Source: Gemmatimonadota bacterium (GTDB taxonomy: Bacteria > Gemmatimonadota > Gemmatimonadetes > Gemmatimonadales > Gemmatimonadaceae). Taken from it: DNA of 5,956 nucleotides. Positions within the stretch are counted from its first letter, which is position 1. Each line of letters begins with the position of its first letter. The notes under the pieces were generated by a model. It did no database searches, was not told the origin of the DNA, and worked only from the letters and a program-made list of their open reading frames with translations. The position numbers were made by a program, and so were the translations under genes. The DNA lies in contig JAQBQC010000233.1 in NCBI GenBank assembly GCA_028287205.1, positions 1 to 5,956 on the forward strand, given 5' to 3'. Below, in pieces: positions 1 through 5,956 of the stretch.

Positions 1-2509
1 CCACGTCATCCACGAACGACTTGTCGATCTTGAGAATGTCGATCGGGAAGCGCTGCAGATATCCGAGCGATGAGTACCCGGTGCCGAAGTCGTCGATCGC
101 GAGACGAACGCCGAGCGCCTTGAGCGCATGCAGCCGCTCGAGGATGGTCCCGCTCTGCTGCATCAGCACACTCTCGGTGATCTCGAGCACGAGCTGCCGC
201 GGATCGAGCCCGCTGTCGCTGAGCGCGCGCCGCACATCCTCCACAACGTGCTGGCCCTGAAGCTGATGTCCCGAGATGTTGATCGTGAGCGTGAGCGGCT
301 TCCCCGTCGGCCTCAGGTGCTGCCATTCGACGGCCTGCCTGCACGCCTCGCGAACCACCCAGCGCCCGAGCGGAACGATCAGCCCCGTTTCCTCGGCCAG
401 CGGAATGAACGTGAGCGGCGAGAGCATGCCGCGCGTCGGGTGGTTCCATCGCACCAGCGCCTCGACGCCGGCGATCTCGCCGGTTTGCAGCAGCACGATC
501 GGCTGATAGCGCAGCGTGAACTCGTTGCGGTCGATCGCGTGGCGCAGATCGGCCTCGAGCTCGAGCCGCTCCATCGCCTCGGTGTGCATGCGCGCTTCGT
601 AGCGGCGGTACTGCCCCTTTCCGCTCTGCTTCGCGATGTACATCGCCATGTCGGCGTTGCGCAGCAGATCGCTCGCGGTGTGATTCGTGTCCGCCACCGC
701 AATGCCGATGCTCGCGGACGCGAACACTTCCTTGCCGTCGAGATGGAACGGGTGGCGCATCAGCTCGAGCACGCGCTCGACCACGGTCATCGCGGCATCG
801 TTGTCCGATGCATCCTCGATGAGGATCGCGAACTCATCGCCGCCGAAGCGCGCGATGGTGTCCGCCGTGCGAACCGCCGTCTGCATCCGCTCCGACGTGT
901 GGATGAGCAGCATGTCACCCTGCGCGTGGCCAAGCGAGTCGTTGACGGTCTTGAAGTTGTCGAGATCGAGGAAGATCACGGCGATCGTGCGCGAGTGCCG
1001 GCGCGCGAGCACCAGCGCGTGCGTCACACGGTCGAGGAAGAGCGCGCGATTCGCGAGCCCGGTGAGCGTGTCGTGGAATGCCTGGTGCGTGAGCTCGGCT
1101 TGGAGCGCCTTGCGCTCGCTGATGTCGCGCGTGTTGAGCACGATGCCGCGCACCGTCGGCTCGTTGAGCAGATTCGTGCCGATCACCTCGACGTCGCGCC
1201 AGCCGCCATCGTGGTGCCGCATCCGCCATTCCGCCGGCGTCGTCACGGCGCCCGTGGGCAGCACCGACATGAAGAAGCTGAGCGTGCGCGGGACGTCGTC
1301 GGGATGCACGAGATCTGAGAGGCGCTTGCCTTCGAGCTCGTCGGGCGCGTGTCCGAAGATCTGCATCACCGTCGGGCTCGCGTATCGAATGACCGTGTCG
1401 ACATCGACGATGGTGATGACGTCGGACGAATGCTGCACGAGTGCCTCGAAGCGCGCCTCGTTCTCGCGCTTCGACTGCTCGGAGAGCAGCCGCACGTTCT
1501 CGCGCACTGCGGCGATCTGGCGAATCACGACGAGCGCGGTGATCACGATGCCGCCGACGGCCAGCACGCTCATCGGCTCGGGCCAGCGCCGCACGGCGAC
1601 GACGCCGAGCATCCCGTAGCAGACCGCGACGCTGAAGTACGGGAGGTAGGTGAACGGCTGCGAGCGCGCGGTGTTGTCGCTCTCGTTCGCGATCACCGGC
1701 GGCTTCGAGTAGTAGCGAGCGAGCGCGAACGCGATCACGACGTAGGCGAGCACGTAGATCACGTCGGTCCAGTTCGTGCTTCCCCATCCGAACTGCAGCA
1801 GCGTGATGTCGGTCGACAGGTCCGACGCGAGATAGAGCAGCAACCCCGCGAGCAGCATTGCGGGAGTTCCGGAGTTCGTCTGCACGGGACGGCGCATGAA
1901 TGCGGTGACGACGCCGAGCAGCAGGAGCATCGAGGCGATCGGGTACGCGAGCGCCCAGAACGTCCCCCAGAATCCATCGAGCTGATAGGTGCTCGACGGG
2001 ATGATGACGAGATACCAGATGGCGAGCCCGCCACCCACGATGACGGTTCCTGCGTCGAGAAGGAACTTCCGGTATTCGTTCTGCACCCGGCGCGCGAGCG
2101 GCATCGACAGCAGCCCCGCGAGGCCGAACGAGTAGAAGCCGAAATAGAGAATGTTCGTCCAGTCGGCGAGTGGATTGCCGTTCTGCTCGAACTTCGAATA
2201 GAACGCGGTCATGTTGCCCACGAACACGCACGTGTAGGCGATGCCGACCAGGCGAAGCGCGCGGCGGATGCGCGGATCGGTGCTGGTTAGCTGGCTCGCG
2301 CGGAACGCCAGAGTCGCAGCGGCGGCGTTCATGGGAAGGAACGCAAGCGCCCGAAGCACGTGCGACCAGAAGCTCGTCTGCGCGTGGCTCATGAGCCACA
2401 GGTAGACGAGGGCGTAGACGGCGATCAGGAGCGAGAGGGCATTACCCCAATCCGCGACCCACGCGCGCAGGCGTGTGCTCGCGCGTGTGGCGCTGTCGTT
2501 CGATTGCAT
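1..2509 (-). CDS. Membrane-bound PAS-GGDEF-EAL protein, predicted bifunctional c-di-GMP cyclase/phosphodiesterase (3' end outside window)
   Basis: This predicted inner-membrane enzyme makes and/or degrades the second messenger cyclic di-GMP. Read on the minus strand from ATG at 2509, 836 codons are open to the window edge, so the C-terminus is missing. Residues about 22-331 hold roughly ten hydrophobic helices with no family I recognise. A short charged linker (332-352) leads to a PAS domain (about 353-470, ending in a typical DISERK junction). The GGDEF domain (about 475-640) has FHDTLTGLANR at 478-488, an intact GGDEF at 556-560 and an RxxD inhibitory I-site (RTAD, 547-550) exactly five residues before it. 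The EAL domain (from about 650) has EAL at 683-685, N744, E776, D806/D807 and K827, so all catalytic residues inside the window are present. The last conserved Glu and Gln lie beyond the edge. A TAG five codons upstream of the ATG limits the start. The Shine-Dalgarno is weak. Both enzymatic halves look competent; which dominates cannot be told. No partner gene is adjacent. Confidence 0.95.
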   Translation of the reverse strand, partial: MQSNDSATRASTRLRAWVADWGNALSLLIAVYALVYLWLMSHAQTSFWSHVLRALAFLPMNAAAATLAFRASQLTSTDPRIRRALRLVGIAYTCVFVGNMTAFYSKFEQNGNPLADWTNILYFGFYSFGLAGLLSMPLARRVQNEYRKFLLDAGTVIVGGGLAIWYLVIIPSSTYQLDGFWGTFWALAYPIASMLLLLGVVTAFMRRPVQTNSGTPAMLLAGLLLYLASDLSTDITLLQFGWGSTNWTDVIYVLAYVVIAFALARYYSKPPVIANESDNTARSQPFTYLPYFSVAVCYGMLGVVAVRRWPEPMSVLAVGGIVITALVVIRQIAAVRENVRLLSEQSKRENEARFEALVQHSSDVITIVDVDTVIRYASPTVMQIFGHAPDELEGKRLSDLVHPDDVPRTLSFFMSVLPTGAVTTPAEWRMRHHDGGWRDVEVIGTNLLNEPTVRGIVLNTRDISERKALQAELTHQAFHDTLTGLANRALFLDRVTHALVLARRHSRTIAVIFLDLDNFKTVNDSLGHAQGDMLLIHTSERMQTAVRTADTIARFGGDEFAILIEDASDNDAAMTVVERVLELMRHPFHLDGKEVFASASIGIAVADTNHTASDLLRNADMAMYIAKQSGKGQYRRYEARMHTEAMERLELEADLRHAIDRNEFTLRYQPIVLLQTGEIAGVEALVRWNHPTRGMLSPLTFIPLAEETGLIVPLGRWVVREACRQAVEWQHLRPTGKPLTLTINISGHQLQGQHVVEDVRRALSDSGLDPRQLVLEITESVLMQQSGTILERLHALKALGVRLAIDDFGTGYSSLGYLQRFPIDILKIDKSFVDDV

Positions 2510-2588
2510 GCTCTGAAGACGCTACTGCGGCGACATCGTTTCGTGCCGGCGCGGCGCCGATTTGTCCATTCGCGCATTTTGCCCGGCC
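2510..2588 (-). other. Leader region of the PAS-GGDEF-EAL gene
   Basis: This roughly 80-base stretch separates the terminator of the Yip1-family gene from the ATG at 2509, so any promoter for the large signalling gene should lie here or overlap the terminator. I see no convincing -35/-10 pair. The bases just before the ATG contain only a weak purine-rich match (CAGAG) to a ribosome binding site. No riboswitch-like structure is evident by eye. Confidence 0.35.
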
Positions 2589-2629
2589 AAAACGACCCGA
2601 GCCGGCCCATGCATCGGGCCGGCTCGGGT
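2589..2629 (-). terminator. Rho-independent terminator after the Yip1-family gene
   Basis: A perfect 14-base-pair inverted repeat pairs 2595-2608 with 2616-2629 around a 7-base loop (2609-2615). Eleven of the fourteen pairs are G-C. On the minus strand the stem is followed after two bases by TTTT (2592-2589). It starts 21 bases past the stop codon of the Yip1-family gene, the expected place for its intrinsic terminator. On the plus strand the stem runs into only three T residues, so it may also work weakly in that direction, but no plus-strand gene needs it. Confidence 0.85.
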
Positions 2630-2650
2630 TTCATTGGCCCAGGGGGCAGC

Positions 2651-3274
2651 TCAGGGCCTGTAGCTTCCTGCTCCGGCACCAGCCATTGCGCCGGCTCCCA
2701 TTCCGAATCCGAGCGCCGCCACTGCGAAGAAGATGATCCACGTGACGATGATCGTGCAGATGACCACGACCACGGTGTACCCGAGCGACTTCTCCGGCGG
2801 TGACTTCATCAGCACCGGCAGGCCGAGATACAGCAGGTAGAGGCTGTAGATGCCGAAGAGCACACCGATGATGCTGAGCGCGGGGATGATCGACAGAATG
2901 CCGCCGACCCACGACGCGGTGTACGAGTACGCGACGACCTTGAGCGCCTGCACCTGATTCTTCGTGCCGCCAAACGATGGTGCGAGCGCATCGACGATGA
3001 GCGCGACGATGTACACGGCGACGAGGCTGAAGCAGTACAACACCGCGGCGCTAATCAGCGCGCTGACGATCGGAGTTTTGTAGTGTCCGCCGATGAACGG
3101 AATGGTCATGCCGATCATCGACATGCCGATCGCCTGACAGATCACGGGGATCGCGGCAAGCGGCATGATGTAGCCCGTGTATAGCGAAGCGACGGTCGCC
3201 GGCTCCGCGTCGATCACCGGCCATTCAGTGCGCGGCGAGAGTAGAATATTCTTTACGCGATCGACCAGGGCCAT
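2651..3274 (-). CDS. Yip1-family integral membrane protein
   Basis: This is a 207-residue membrane protein of the Yip1 superfamily (Yip1 domain, Pfam). The bacterial members have no settled biochemical role, so none is assigned. Hydrophobic segments lie at about 31-55, 70-97, 112-131, 133-156 and 166-188. Family-typical features are the N-terminal PRTEWPVID (14-22), the DALAPSFGG turn (95-103), the region from 112 to 150 ending in GIYSLYLLYLGL (141-152), and the KSPPEKSLGYT loop (157-167). Length is normal for the family. The tail from 189 is a Gly/Ala/Met-rich extension ending in SYRP. The ATG at 3274 is chosen because a GGAG sits six bases upstream. The frame stays open to an ATG at 3313, which would add 13 residues that lack a hydrophobic or conserved character. 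The gene lies 120 bp after the stop of the anchored-protein gene and ends just before a strong terminator. Membership is based on my reading of motifs, not a profile search. Confidence 0.88.
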   Translation of the reverse strand: MALVDRVKNILLSPRTEWPVIDAEPATVASLYTGYIMPLAAIPVICQAIGMSMIGMTIPFIGGHYKTPIVSALISAAVLYCFSLVAVYIVALIVDALAPSFGGTKNQVQALKVVAYSYTASWVGGILSIIPALSIIGVLFGIYSLYLLYLGLPVLMKSPPEKSLGYTVVVVICTIIVTWIIFFAVAALGFGMGAGAMAGAGAGSYRP

Positions 3275-3394
3275 ATCTCGCTCCATTGAAATGGGATGCA
3301 CGATGTTACGCATCCAGATCGCGAGCGGAAGATGGGCGCGGCGACGCCGCGGGCTACGGGCTGGCCAAGTTGTTGTGCGACACGTGCTTGCGAG
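3275..3394 (-). other. Intergenic gap before the Yip1-family gene
   Basis: This 120-base gap lies between the stop of the anchored-protein gene and the ATG at 3274. A six-base-pair GC hairpin with a three-base loop (3337-3351) lacks a following T tract on the minus strand, so it is not a clear terminator. Transcription could read through into the Yip1-family gene. I see no strong promoter. Confidence 0.4.
3281..3284 (-). promoter_or_regulatory. Ribosome binding site deciding the Yip1-family start
   Basis: GGAG on the minus strand lies six bases before the ATG at 3274. It favours that start over the in-frame ATG at 3286, which overlaps this site and has no purine-rich motif in front, and over the one at 3313. 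Confidence 0.7.
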
Positions 3395-4168
3395 CTAGGG
3401 CTGGGTGACCGCCACGCCATCGGTCAGTCGCAGCGACAGGCGCCCGCCTTCCGGAATGCACGCGCCGAGTCCAATCCCCTTCGTGCTCGGCGCGGCGTTG
3501 AACTCGGTGTGCGCGGTCGCGTTGCCGCTGATCGGCACTGCCTTTCCAGCGACATCGACCGACACGCCCTTCGCTGTGATGAACACGGGCGCCTTCGCGG
3601 TCTGGACGCTCAGAATCACTTGTGTCCCAACCGGAAGCGAGACACCGTTGCTGCCGTTCACCGGTGTGACGGTGGTCGCGGTGAACTTGTCGCCATCGCT
3701 GCTGCTGTTGCTGCACACGCGCGATCCGCTCGCGAGCTCCAGCGTGGTTCCGGGACCGATGTTTCCCGTTTTTGCGACGGGAGCGGGAGGCGGTGGCGGA
3801 GGAGGCGCGGGTGCTGGTGCGGGCGTGGCCGCGGGCGGTGTCGCGGCCGGCGCCGGATGCGAAGTGGCGGGCGCCGGAGCGGGTGCCGGCGCCGGTGCGG
3901 GCTCCGTGCGACCACCGGCGCGCGGAGCGGGCTCGCTTCGCGTGGGCGTACGATGGGCGGGTGCGGTGACGTGCTGCGAGCTCGATGGCGCGGGTGCGGC
4001 CGCGGGCGCGACCACCGCCGAAGGTGCGTCGGACTTCGAATGGAAGATGCCCAGCTGGCTCAGGCCAGTCACCGCGGCCGTGATCGATCCCACGAGCGCC
4101 GCCGTCGCCGTGAGATATCCCGGTGCGGTATGAAACCACTTCTGCTGGGGCTTTGGTTCGTCTGCCAT
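3395..4168 (-). CDS. Membrane-anchored protein with Pro/Ala-rich linker and small C-terminal domain, function unknown
   Basis: I do not recognise this 257-residue protein. A short polar N-terminus (1-17, MADEPKPQQKW...) precedes one hydrophobic segment at about 18-40, which lacks a signal-peptidase site and so is probably a permanent anchor with the C-terminus outside the cytoplasm. Residues 46-132 form a low-complexity linker with an alternating Ala-Pro run (90-100) and seven consecutive prolines (122-128). Residues about 133-257 form a compact, Gly/Thr/Val-rich, probably beta-rich domain. It has the repeated pattern of 'Gly-x-Gly-Thr' and 'Leu-Pro-Val-Gly-Thr-Gln-Val' turns seen in small envelope-facing beta domains, and two cysteines (C152, C237) that could form a disulfide outside the cytoplasm. 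The architecture resembles TonB- or VirB10-like spanning proteins only in outline. The start has AGAGG eight bases upstream and a candidate promoter before it. The gene is real by its ribosome binding site, coherent domain layout and clean stop, but no function is assigned. Confidence 0.85.
   Translation of the reverse strand: MADEPKPQQKWFHTAPGYLTATAALVGSITAAVTGLSQLGIFHSKSDAPSAVVAPAAAPAPSSSQHVTAPAHRTPTRSEPAPRAGGRTEPAPAPAPAPAPATSHPAPAATPPAATPAPAPAPPPPPPPAPVAKTGNIGPGTTLELASGSRVCSNSSSDGDKFTATTVTPVNGSNGVSLPVGTQVILSVQTAKAPVFITAKGVSVDVAGKAVPISGNATAHTEFNAAPSTKGIGLGACIPEGGRLSLRLTDGVAVTQP
3773..4033 (-). repeat. Low-complexity Pro/Ala-coding tract
   Basis: This GC-rich, simple-sequence stretch encodes the linker (residues 46-132) of the anchored protein. 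The purest parts are the alternating Ala-Pro run at 3869-3901 and seven proline codons at 3785-3805. The proline run uses four different Pro codons (CCT, CCG, CCA, CCC), so it is kept at protein level rather than being a freshly expanded DNA repeat. The Ala-Pro run is more uniform at DNA level and could vary in length between strains. Confidence 0.75.
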
Positions 4169-4176
4169 CCGATGAG

Positions 4177-4181
4177 CCTCT
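4177..4181 (-). promoter_or_regulatory. Ribosome binding site of the anchored-protein gene
   Basis: AGAGG on the minus strand lies eight bases before the ATG at 4168. This spacing is normal and supports that ATG as the start. Confidence 0.65.
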
Positions 4182-4210
4182 ATGCCAGGTTCCGATTCGC
4201 GCGCTTCCGA

Positions 4211-4240
4211 ATTCTATGACGCGCGAAGGGTGACTCGCAA
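4211..4240 (-). promoter_or_regulatory. Candidate sigma70-like promoter of the anchored-protein gene
   Basis: On the minus strand TTGCGA (4240-4235) and TAGAAT (4216-4211) are separated by 18 bases. The -10 box matches the consensus at five of six positions and the -35 box at four of six. Transcription would start near 4204, giving a leader of about 36 bases before the ATG at 4168. The region is less GC-rich than its surroundings. This is a by-eye call in a genome whose promoter consensus is unknown. Confidence 0.35.
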
Positions 4241-4318
4241 CGACCCCGATGCGTATCAGCACGCTGTGCGCAACATCACCGTTCACGCCGCGCTTCGAAC
4301 ACGCGCAGCCGCGCACAC

Positions 4319-5956
4319 TCACCCCGGCGAGTCGCTCTCCTCCTCCTCCCGCGCCGCCGTGAAATCATCGCCGGGTGCGAGGTGCTCGTGCGAGTCGCTC
4401 CCGGCCTCTTCGTCGTATGTCAGCAGCATGTCGCGCAGGTCCTGCTGGCGCTGCACGTGACGCATGACGTCGCCACCGATCTTTCCCGACTCGGCGAGCT
4501 TCAGCAGCTCGGCGCGCTCTGCCGCCTGCATTCGCCGCCGCAGCGCGCGATAGGCAGCGCCGTCCAAGCCATTTTCCTGCTGCGGCAGATGGATCTGCTT
4601 CGCCGTGCGTCTGCGCTGCTCGTACTCGTGGCGCACCTTCGCGACGATGTCCTTGGGGATTTTCTCGTTTCGCGCCACGTCACGCAGATTCTCGAGCGCG
4701 GCGTCGGCCATCGCAACGCGAGCCAGCCGTTCCTCGCGGGCCTCGGCCGCCTCGCCCTGCAGGCCGAGGCGGCGCACCAGCGGTGCGAGGCTGAATCCCT
4801 GCAGCACGAGCGTCACGAAGATGACGCCGAAGGTCACGAAGATGATGAGATCACGGGCCGGGAAGGGCGCGCCGCTGCGTGTCGTGAGCGGGAGCGCGAG
4901 TGCGATCACGAGCGAGTCTGCGCCCCGCAGCCCCGCCCATGCGATGAAGAACGGCTTCTTCCATCGCTTCGACGACTTCGGCCTGCCCGCGCGGCGATTG
5001 GCGTCGCCGAAATAGATGGAAATGAACACCCACACGAATCGCACGAGAATGCACACGAGCGTCGTCACGAGCACCATCGCGAGCAGCTCCCTCAACGTGT
5101 GCGTGCGCAGCGCCACCATTACGCGAGGCAGCTCGAGCCCGACGAGCATGAAGATCAGGCTCTCCAGAAGAAAGGTGACCATCGACCACATCGCGCCGGC
5201 CTGCAGCCGCGTGGCCGGTGGCACGACGCGCGGTCCCCGCGTACTGAGATAGACGCCCATCGTCACCACGGCGAGAACGCCGGACACGTGCAGCGCGTCG
5301 GCGGGCAGATACGCGATGAAGGGCGAGAGCAGCGAGAGTGCGTTCTCGACGACTACGACGTGCGGCATGTGCGTGCGCACGAAGGCGACCAGCCATCCGG
5401 CGGCCAGCCCCACGAGCGCGCCACCGATGCCGGTGAGCAGAAAGCTCTCGGTCGCGTGCAGGAGCGAGAAGCTCCCCGCGACCACTGCCGCCACGGCGAG
5501 CCGGTACGCGACGAGCGCCGTCGCATCGTTGATGAGCCCTTCGCCCTCGAGGATCGTCGTGACGTCGCGCGGCGCGCCGAGCGGCCGCAGCACCGCGGCC
5601 GCGGCAACGGGATCCGGCGGCGAGACGATCGCACCAAGCACGAAGGCCGCGGGCCACCCCACCTCGGGCGCCAGGAAGTGCACGACCGCGGCCACTGCCG
5701 CCATGGTCACGATCACGAGTCCGGTCGCGAGGCGAACGATCGGTCCGAGAAAGGTGCGCATCTCGCGCAGCGAGATCGTGAGCGCGCTCCAGTAGAGCAG
5801 CGGCGGCACGAAGATCACGAAGAGCAGCTCGGGATCCAGCTTCGGCTGCGGCAGTCCCGGTATGAGTGCCACCGCGAGGCCGCCGAGCACGAGCAGCGAT
5901 GGGTGCGGAACGCCCCACTTGTGCGCGAGGATGCGCAGCGCGCCGGCGACGGCGAT
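4319..5956 (-). CDS. CPA1-family cation:proton antiporter (Na+/H+ exchanger), 5' end outside window
   Basis: This secondary transporter of the inner membrane exchanges protons for Na+ (or K+) in pH and salt homeostasis. The reading frame is open to the right edge, where 22 codons before the GTG at 5890 encode a typical first helix. The protein therefore starts upstream and is missing only a few residues; 545 residues are visible. Numbered from the edge, about twelve membrane helices fill residues 1-390. Hallmarks are VPPLLYWSAL (50-59), SPPDPV (112-117), EGEGLINDATALV (137-149) with the Asn-Asp pair N143/D144 that marks electroneutral CPA1 exchangers, LLESLIFMLVGLEL (263-276), and a conserved Arg helix with R344 in AGLRGADS. 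A basic cytoplasmic loop (about 317-335) precedes that helix. Residues about 395-545 form a charged, mostly helical cytosolic tail ending in an acidic Glu/Ser/Asp run, probably regulatory. Residue 347 is Asp where many relatives have a small apolar residue. The ion specificity cannot be read from sequence. Confidence 0.95.
   Translation of the reverse strand: MAVAGALRILAHKWGVPHPSLLVLGGLAVALIPGLPQPKLDPELLFVIFVPPLLYWSALTISLREMRTFLGPIVRLATGLVIVTMAAVAAVVHFLAPEVGWPAAFVLGAIVSPPDPVAAAAVLRPLGAPRDVTTILEGEGLINDATALVAYRLAVAAVVAGSFSLLHATESFLLTGIGGALVGLAAGWLVAFVRTHMPHVVVVENALSLLSPFIAYLPADALHVSGVLAVVTMGVYLSTRGPRVVPPATRLQAGAMWSMVTFLLESLIFMLVGLELPRVMVALRTHTLRELLAMVLVTTLVCILVRFVWVFISIYFGDANRRAGRPKSSKRWKKPFFIAWAGLRGADSLVIALALPLTTRSGAPFPARDLIIFVTFGVIFVTLVLQGFSLAPLVRRLGLQGEAAEAREERLARVAMADAALENLRDVARNEKIPKDIVAKVRHEYEQRRRTAKQIHLPQQENGLDGAAYRALRRRMQAAERAELLKLAESGKIGGDVMRHVQRQQDLRDMLLTYDEEAGSDSHEHLAPGDDFTAAREEEESDSPG

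Larger units (their letters stand above)
4169..4318 (-). other. Intergenic gap between the antiporter and anchored-protein genes
   Basis: This 150-base gap contains the promoter and ribosome binding site described for the anchored-protein gene. I find no hairpin with a T tract after the antiporter stop codon (TGA, 4321-4319), so how that transcript ends is not visible. No small ORF with a ribosome binding site or RNA gene is evident. Confidence 0.5.

Noticed and set aside
128..1318. Long plus-strand open frame of 396 codons opposite the signalling gene
   Set aside because: It is very rich in Arg, His and Glu, shows no domain, and lies exactly antisense to clearly conserved PAS, GGDEF and EAL motifs. 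This is a GC-rich mirror frame.
1349..2290. Plus-strand open frame of 313 codons
   Set aside because: It is Arg/Asp/His-rich with no motif, and antisense to the membrane sensor and PAS region.
915..2399. Minus-strand open frame of 494 codons overlapping the signalling gene
   Set aside because: It is an Arg/Ala-rich out-of-frame reading of the same DNA. The frame from 2509 gives the membrane helices, PAS and GGDEF motifs instead.
3300..3345. Promoter for the Yip1-family gene (TAACAT with an upstream TTCCGC)
   Set aside because: The -10 box matches at four of six positions but the -35 box at only two of six, which is no better than chance.
3337..3351. GC hairpin as a terminator for the anchored-protein gene
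   Set aside because: The stem is only six base pairs with a three-base loop, and no T tract follows on the minus strand.
3405..4133. Plus-strand Gly/Ala-rich open frame of 242 codons resembling a collagen- or PE_PGRS-like protein
   Set aside because: The Gly-rich pattern is the antisense reflection of the Pro/Ala codons of the anchored protein. It has no ribosome binding site or independent support.
5888..5890. GTG as start codon of the antiporter
   Set aside because: The frame continues without a stop to the window edge, and those 22 codons encode residues typical of the family's first helix, so the true start lies outside the window.
4851..5918. Minus-strand open frame of 355 codons overlapping the antiporter
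   Set aside because: It is an Arg/Ala-rich shadow in another frame of the clearly recognisable CPA1 gene.
1..5956. Mobile element, CRISPR array, defence island or new multi-gene system
   Set aside because: There are no direct repeat arrays, terminal inverted repeats, transposase, integrase or nuclease motifs. The four genes look uniform in base use and are separated by gaps and a terminator, so nothing supports an integrated system.

Overview
The window is high-GC bacterial chromosomal DNA in which every supportable gene lies on the minus strand. The proteins (a multi-pass membrane c-di-GMP enzyme, a Yip1-type membrane protein, an anchored protein with a Pro/Ala linker, a CPA1 antiporter) and the codon use, rich in GCG, CTC, GTG and ATC, suggest a Gram-negative-type environmental lineage such as Gemmatimonadota, Acidobacteriota or Myxococcota. 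This placement is inference: there is no rRNA or other marker gene.

Layout in transcription order (high to low coordinate): (1) 5956-4319, a CPA1-family monovalent cation:proton antiporter, missing only its extreme N-terminus at the window edge. (2) 4318-4169, a gap with a candidate sigma70-like promoter and a good ribosome binding site. (3) 4168-3395, a protein with one membrane anchor, a long Pro/Ala linker and a small C-terminal domain that I do not recognise. (4) 3394-3275, a gap with a ribosome binding site that decides the next start. (5) 3274-2651, a Yip1-family membrane protein. (6) 2650-2510, a gap with a strong intrinsic terminator. (7) 2509-1, a large sensor protein with about ten membrane helices followed by PAS, GGDEF and EAL domains. 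It is cut at the left edge inside EAL and continues out of the window.

The genes are co-directional, but gaps of 120-150 bp, a terminator after the Yip1 gene and a probable promoter before the anchored-protein gene argue for separate transcription units rather than one operon. All four products are membrane proteins, yet nothing visible ties them into one pathway. The antiporter serves ion/pH homeostasis and the PAS-GGDEF-EAL protein serves c-di-GMP signalling. The other two have no assignable function.

There is no tRNA, rRNA, CRISPR array, insertion sequence, phage gene or recombination site that I can see. The window looks like ordinary core-type sequence. The points most worth a second look are the uncharacterised ten-helix sensor on an apparently fully competent GGDEF-EAL enzyme, the unidentified domain of the anchored protein, and an acidic residue in a usually apolar position of the antiporter's conserved Arg motif.
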